This document shows, piece after piece, positions 62,069-64,000 of a DNA stretch of 64,000 bases. The DNA is from Thermosipho affectus. Its GTDB lineage: Bacteria > Thermotogota > Thermotogae > Thermotogales > Fervidobacteriaceae. Each line of letters begins with the position of its first letter. Position 1 is the stretch's first letter. Made by a program: the position numbers and the translations under genes. The notes beneath the pieces were generated by a model. That model did not search any database and had not been told where the DNA came from. It saw only the letters and a list, made by a program, of their open reading frames with translations. The stretch spans positions 62,001 through 126,000 of the forward strand of contig NZ_LBFC01000018.1 in assembly GCF_001990485.1 (NCBI RefSeq). The letters are read 5' to 3'.

Positions 62069-63141
62069 AAAGCCTCTTGATATTCTTTTAAAAGTGATTC
62101 TATTAATTCTTTTACAGATGTTATTTTTTCTATTCTATAGGCATTAGCACCGGCAAATGCAAAACCTTCACTTAATATTCCTTTTTTTGCGTTTGTTAAA
62201 GCATGTGCAATGCAATACGGTGCTTTTCTAAAGTCGCAGGTTTTAAGACATTTCCACAAGCATTTTATTGGTTTTTTGAATCCATTTGATACTTTTTCAA
62301 GAAACTCACTTTTTATAGCTCTACCTGGGAGTCCAACAGGACTATCGATTATTATTAGATCTTCTTTTTTACATTTTATGTAAGCTTCTTTGAATTTTAT
62401 ATCGGCGTCACATTCGTGTGTTGCGACAAATCTTGTAGCCATTTGTACTCCACTTGCTCCCATTTTTATGAATTTATAAATATCTTTTCCCGTGTAAATT
62501 CCCCCAGCTGCAATTACCGGTATTTGTTTTCTAAATTTTTGTTCGAAAGGTTTTATTGTAGATATAACTTCTGGAAGAATTTTTTCCAGAGAGTATTTTG
62601 GATCATTTATTTGTTCTTTTTTAAAACCAAGATGTCCTCCGGCAAGTGGTCCTTCCACCACTAGTGCGTCTGGTATGTGGTTGTAATGTTTGGACCAGTA
62701 GTTGAAAATTGTTTTGGCTGCTCTTGCGGAAGAAACTATAGGTGCAAATTTTGTTTTAATTTTCTCCAAGGATAATTTTGGTAAGTTTAAAGGTAATCCT
62801 GCTCCCATGAATACAATATCTATTCCTTCTTGTATAGCGGTTATCAATAATTCATTGAAATCTGAAAGTGCAACCATTATATTTACACCAATTATCCCCT
62901 TTGTCATTTTTCTTGCTTTTCTTATTTCCTTTTTTAGTGCTCTTTTATTTGCTTCCTTTTCGTTTGTGTCAAAATCTTCTTCGAACATACCTATCCCGGC
63001 AGCTCCAATGACACCAATACCACCTTCGTTTGCCACAGCTGATGCTAGTCCTGATAAGGAAATTCCTACACTCATCCCCCCTTGTATAATTGGGATTTTT
63101 GCTTCAAGTTCCCCTATTTTTAGTGTTGGAATTTTATTCAT
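62065..63141 (-). CDS. Nitronate monooxygenase/NPD-like flavoprotein
   Basis: 358 aa, TIM-barrel FMN enzyme. IIQGGMSVGISLSGLASAVA, GVNIMVAL, VVEGPLAGGHLGF (catalytic His of nitronate monooxygenase) and IPVIAAGGIYTG with VQMATRFVATHEC fit the family. Four Cys at the C-terminus (294, 298, 302, 310; KCLWKCLKTCDF, then YC) form a Cys-x3-Cys-x3-Cys-x7-Cys group of unknown purpose. It may use an enone or nitroalkane. ATG follows GGGGGG. An inverted repeat (TAAAGT and ACTTTA, 63194-63211) lies upstream. Confidence 0.85.
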   Translation of the reverse strand: MNKIPTLKIGELEAKIPIIQGGMSVGISLSGLASAVANEGGIGVIGAAGIGMFEEDFDTNEKEANKRALKKEIRKARKMTKGIIGVNIMVALSDFNELLITAIQEGIDIVFMGAGLPLNLPKLSLEKIKTKFAPIVSSARAAKTIFNYWSKHYNHIPDALVVEGPLAGGHLGFKKEQINDPKYSLEKILPEVISTIKPFEQKFRKQIPVIAAGGIYTGKDIYKFIKMGASGVQMATRFVATHECDADIKFKEAYIKCKKEDLIIIDSPVGLPGRAIKSEFLEKVSNGFKKPIKCLWKCLKTCDFRKAPYCIAHALTNAKKGILSEGFAFAGANAYRIEKITSVKELIESLLKEYQEAF

Positions 63142-63291
63142 ATATATTCCCCCCTTTTTTTAAAGTCAGAATGTTAGAATACTATAACAAAGTTAAAGTA
63201 ATTAAACTTTACTTTATTCTATCATATTTTTTGGGATACGTAAATGCATATGAAAAAATATGATGGTATAATTTTTAGTGGAGGGATTCTT

Positions 63292-63723
63292 ATGAGAAGA
63301 TTGTTAAAAAAGATGTTTATAGTATTTTCCAAAATTGTATTGCCGATGTTTTTTGATAAAAAATATTTAAGAGGAAGATGGTTTGAAAATTCAGTTAAGG
63401 GATGGAGTTGGGCTTGGAGAAGTGTTTGGTTTCAGAAAATATTGGGATTTAATAGAAATGTTCCATGGCCAGTTTCTCATCAAATAGTTGTAAATAGATC
63501 CGAGGATATAGTTTTTGATGTTAACGATTTGAATAATTTCCAGAGATTTGGAAATTATTTTCAAGCTGGTTATGGAAAAATAATAATAGGAAAAGGTACA
63601 TTAATTGCTCCAAATGTAGGTATAATTACGGGAAATCATAATCCATGTAATTTAGAAAAACATTTACCTGGAAAAGATGTGATAATTGGTGAGAAATGTT
63701 GGATAGGAATGAATAAAGACTAA
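63292..63723 (+). CDS. Hexapeptide-repeat acyltransferase-like protein, C-terminally truncated
   Basis: 143 aa. An N-terminal basic/hydrophobic segment (about 1-20), then GNYFQAGYGKIIIGKGTLIAPNVGIITGNHN, the beginning of a left-handed beta-helix (about 90-130), and it stops soon after GEKCWIGMNKD. Relatives (WcaF/serine-acetyltransferase type) normally continue for another 30-50 residues after this Trp-Ile-Gly. The following 110 bases do not encode the missing coils. Likely a truncated, perhaps inactive protein. ATG 63292 follows GGAGGG, with TATAAT near 63267. Confidence 0.65.
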   Translation: MRRLLKKMFIVFSKIVLPMFFDKKYLRGRWFENSVKGWSWAWRSVWFQKILGFNRNVPWPVSHQIVVNRSEDIVFDVNDLNNFQRFGNYFQAGYGKIIIGKGTLIAPNVGIITGNHNPCNLEKHLPGKDVIIGEKCWIGMNKD

Positions 63724-63833
63724 AATATGCGTAACAAAGACTTATATGAAATAGGGTTATTTGTTATTTTCTATATTGTTGCATATTAAATGAGCTTATA
63801 TAGATAGTGTATTGATAAAGGAAGGGATATAAA

Positions 63834-64000
63834 GTGAAACGAAACAAAATGCTTGATTTTGTTATAACGAACCTGGAAAAATTAAATGAAAATGAACCAG
63901 TATTGGGAAAGGACGAGTATTTTAAGTCAGAAAAGTTAGAATATCCAGAAGTATATGCAATGATCGTATTGAGTTATTATTATCTTTTTAAGAAAGAAAA
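63834..64000 (+). CDS. 5' end of an unknown gene
   Basis: GTG 63834 follows GGAAGGGATATAAA. The first 55 residues (KRNKMLDFVITNLEKLNENE, then LEYPEVYAMIVLSYYYLF) are helical with no signal peptide. No family recognised. The gene runs beyond the window. Confidence 0.55.
   Translation, partial: MKRNKMLDFVITNLEKLNENEPVLGKDEYFKSEKLEYPEVYAMIVLSYYYLFKKE

Noticed and set aside
1-64000. tRNA, rRNA, prophage or intact insertion sequence
   Set aside because: No cloverleaf, no rRNA sequence, no integrase and no complete transposase were recognised; this is by eye, not by covariance search.

Overview
This is a 64-kb chromosomal window from an AT-rich bacterium. The content points to the Thermotogales, most likely Thermosipho or a close relative. 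The signs are a TrpB2-type tryptophan synthase, a methionine synthase with no reactivation domain, a NagR/NagZ/ABC/NagB-II/NagA operon in the order known from Thermotoga, strong AGGAGGTGAT ribosome-binding sites in front of many GTG and TTG starts, and anaerobe-type nitrosative-stress genes. The genus is inferred. No rRNA or tRNA gene was seen.

Layout. 1-760: 5' end of trpB2 (minus strand) behind a complete trp attenuator (promoter, WWW leader peptide, alternative hairpins). 816-2510: a transposase remnant, a six-repeat CRISPR array without cas genes, and about 1 kb of AT-rich, apparently decayed DNA. 2517-6600: pcp, phzF and a peroxiredoxin behind a PerR-like box, a CoA-binding protein and a phosphohexomutase. 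6629-10256: a Crp/Fnr regulator, a DUF438-hemerythrin-PAS protein and the hybrid cluster protein, with a perfect palindrome at about -41.5 of the internal promoter. 10447-14882: a sugar ABC importer and a small GH36-like protein. 14904-19419: a c-di-GMP GGDEF/EAL protein and a Cache chemoreceptor.

19765-28338: a CYTH protein, a sugar nucleotidyltransferase, a Cof phosphatase, a TPR protein, hisS, a pilin-like peptide, then an HTH/ABC-2 exporter operon ending in a one-cysteine peroxiredoxin. 28371-32208: a GH13 amylase lipoprotein and an unknown lipoprotein. 32414-40170: a chemoreceptor that seems to start at ATT, MetH without activation domain, an HTH/membrane/exported-protein cassette, a PilJ-type chemoreceptor and an NlpC/P60 peptidase. 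40576-46385: OsmC, HD-GYP, DUF2207 and LemA proteins, and guaA.

46406-55957 (minus strand): a PP-loop ATPase and cobT under a cobalamin riboswitch, and the seven-gene N-acetylglucosamine operon with a probable NagR operator. 56063-64000: a type IV pilin, glyA, copZ-copA behind a CsoR-like operator, a 53-residue membrane protein, an alpha/beta hydrolase, a nitronate monooxygenase-like enzyme, a truncated hexapeptide acyltransferase and the start of an unknown gene.

Themes: sugar uptake and hydrolysis (two ABC operons, GH36, GH13, GH3), signalling (three chemoreceptors, EAL and HD-GYP proteins), defence against peroxide and nitric oxide, and B12 salvage alongside B12-dependent methionine synthesis. 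No wholly new multi-gene defence system is evident. The most informative non-coding elements are the trp attenuator, the HcpR-like site, the cobalamin riboswitch and the operator-bearing promoters.
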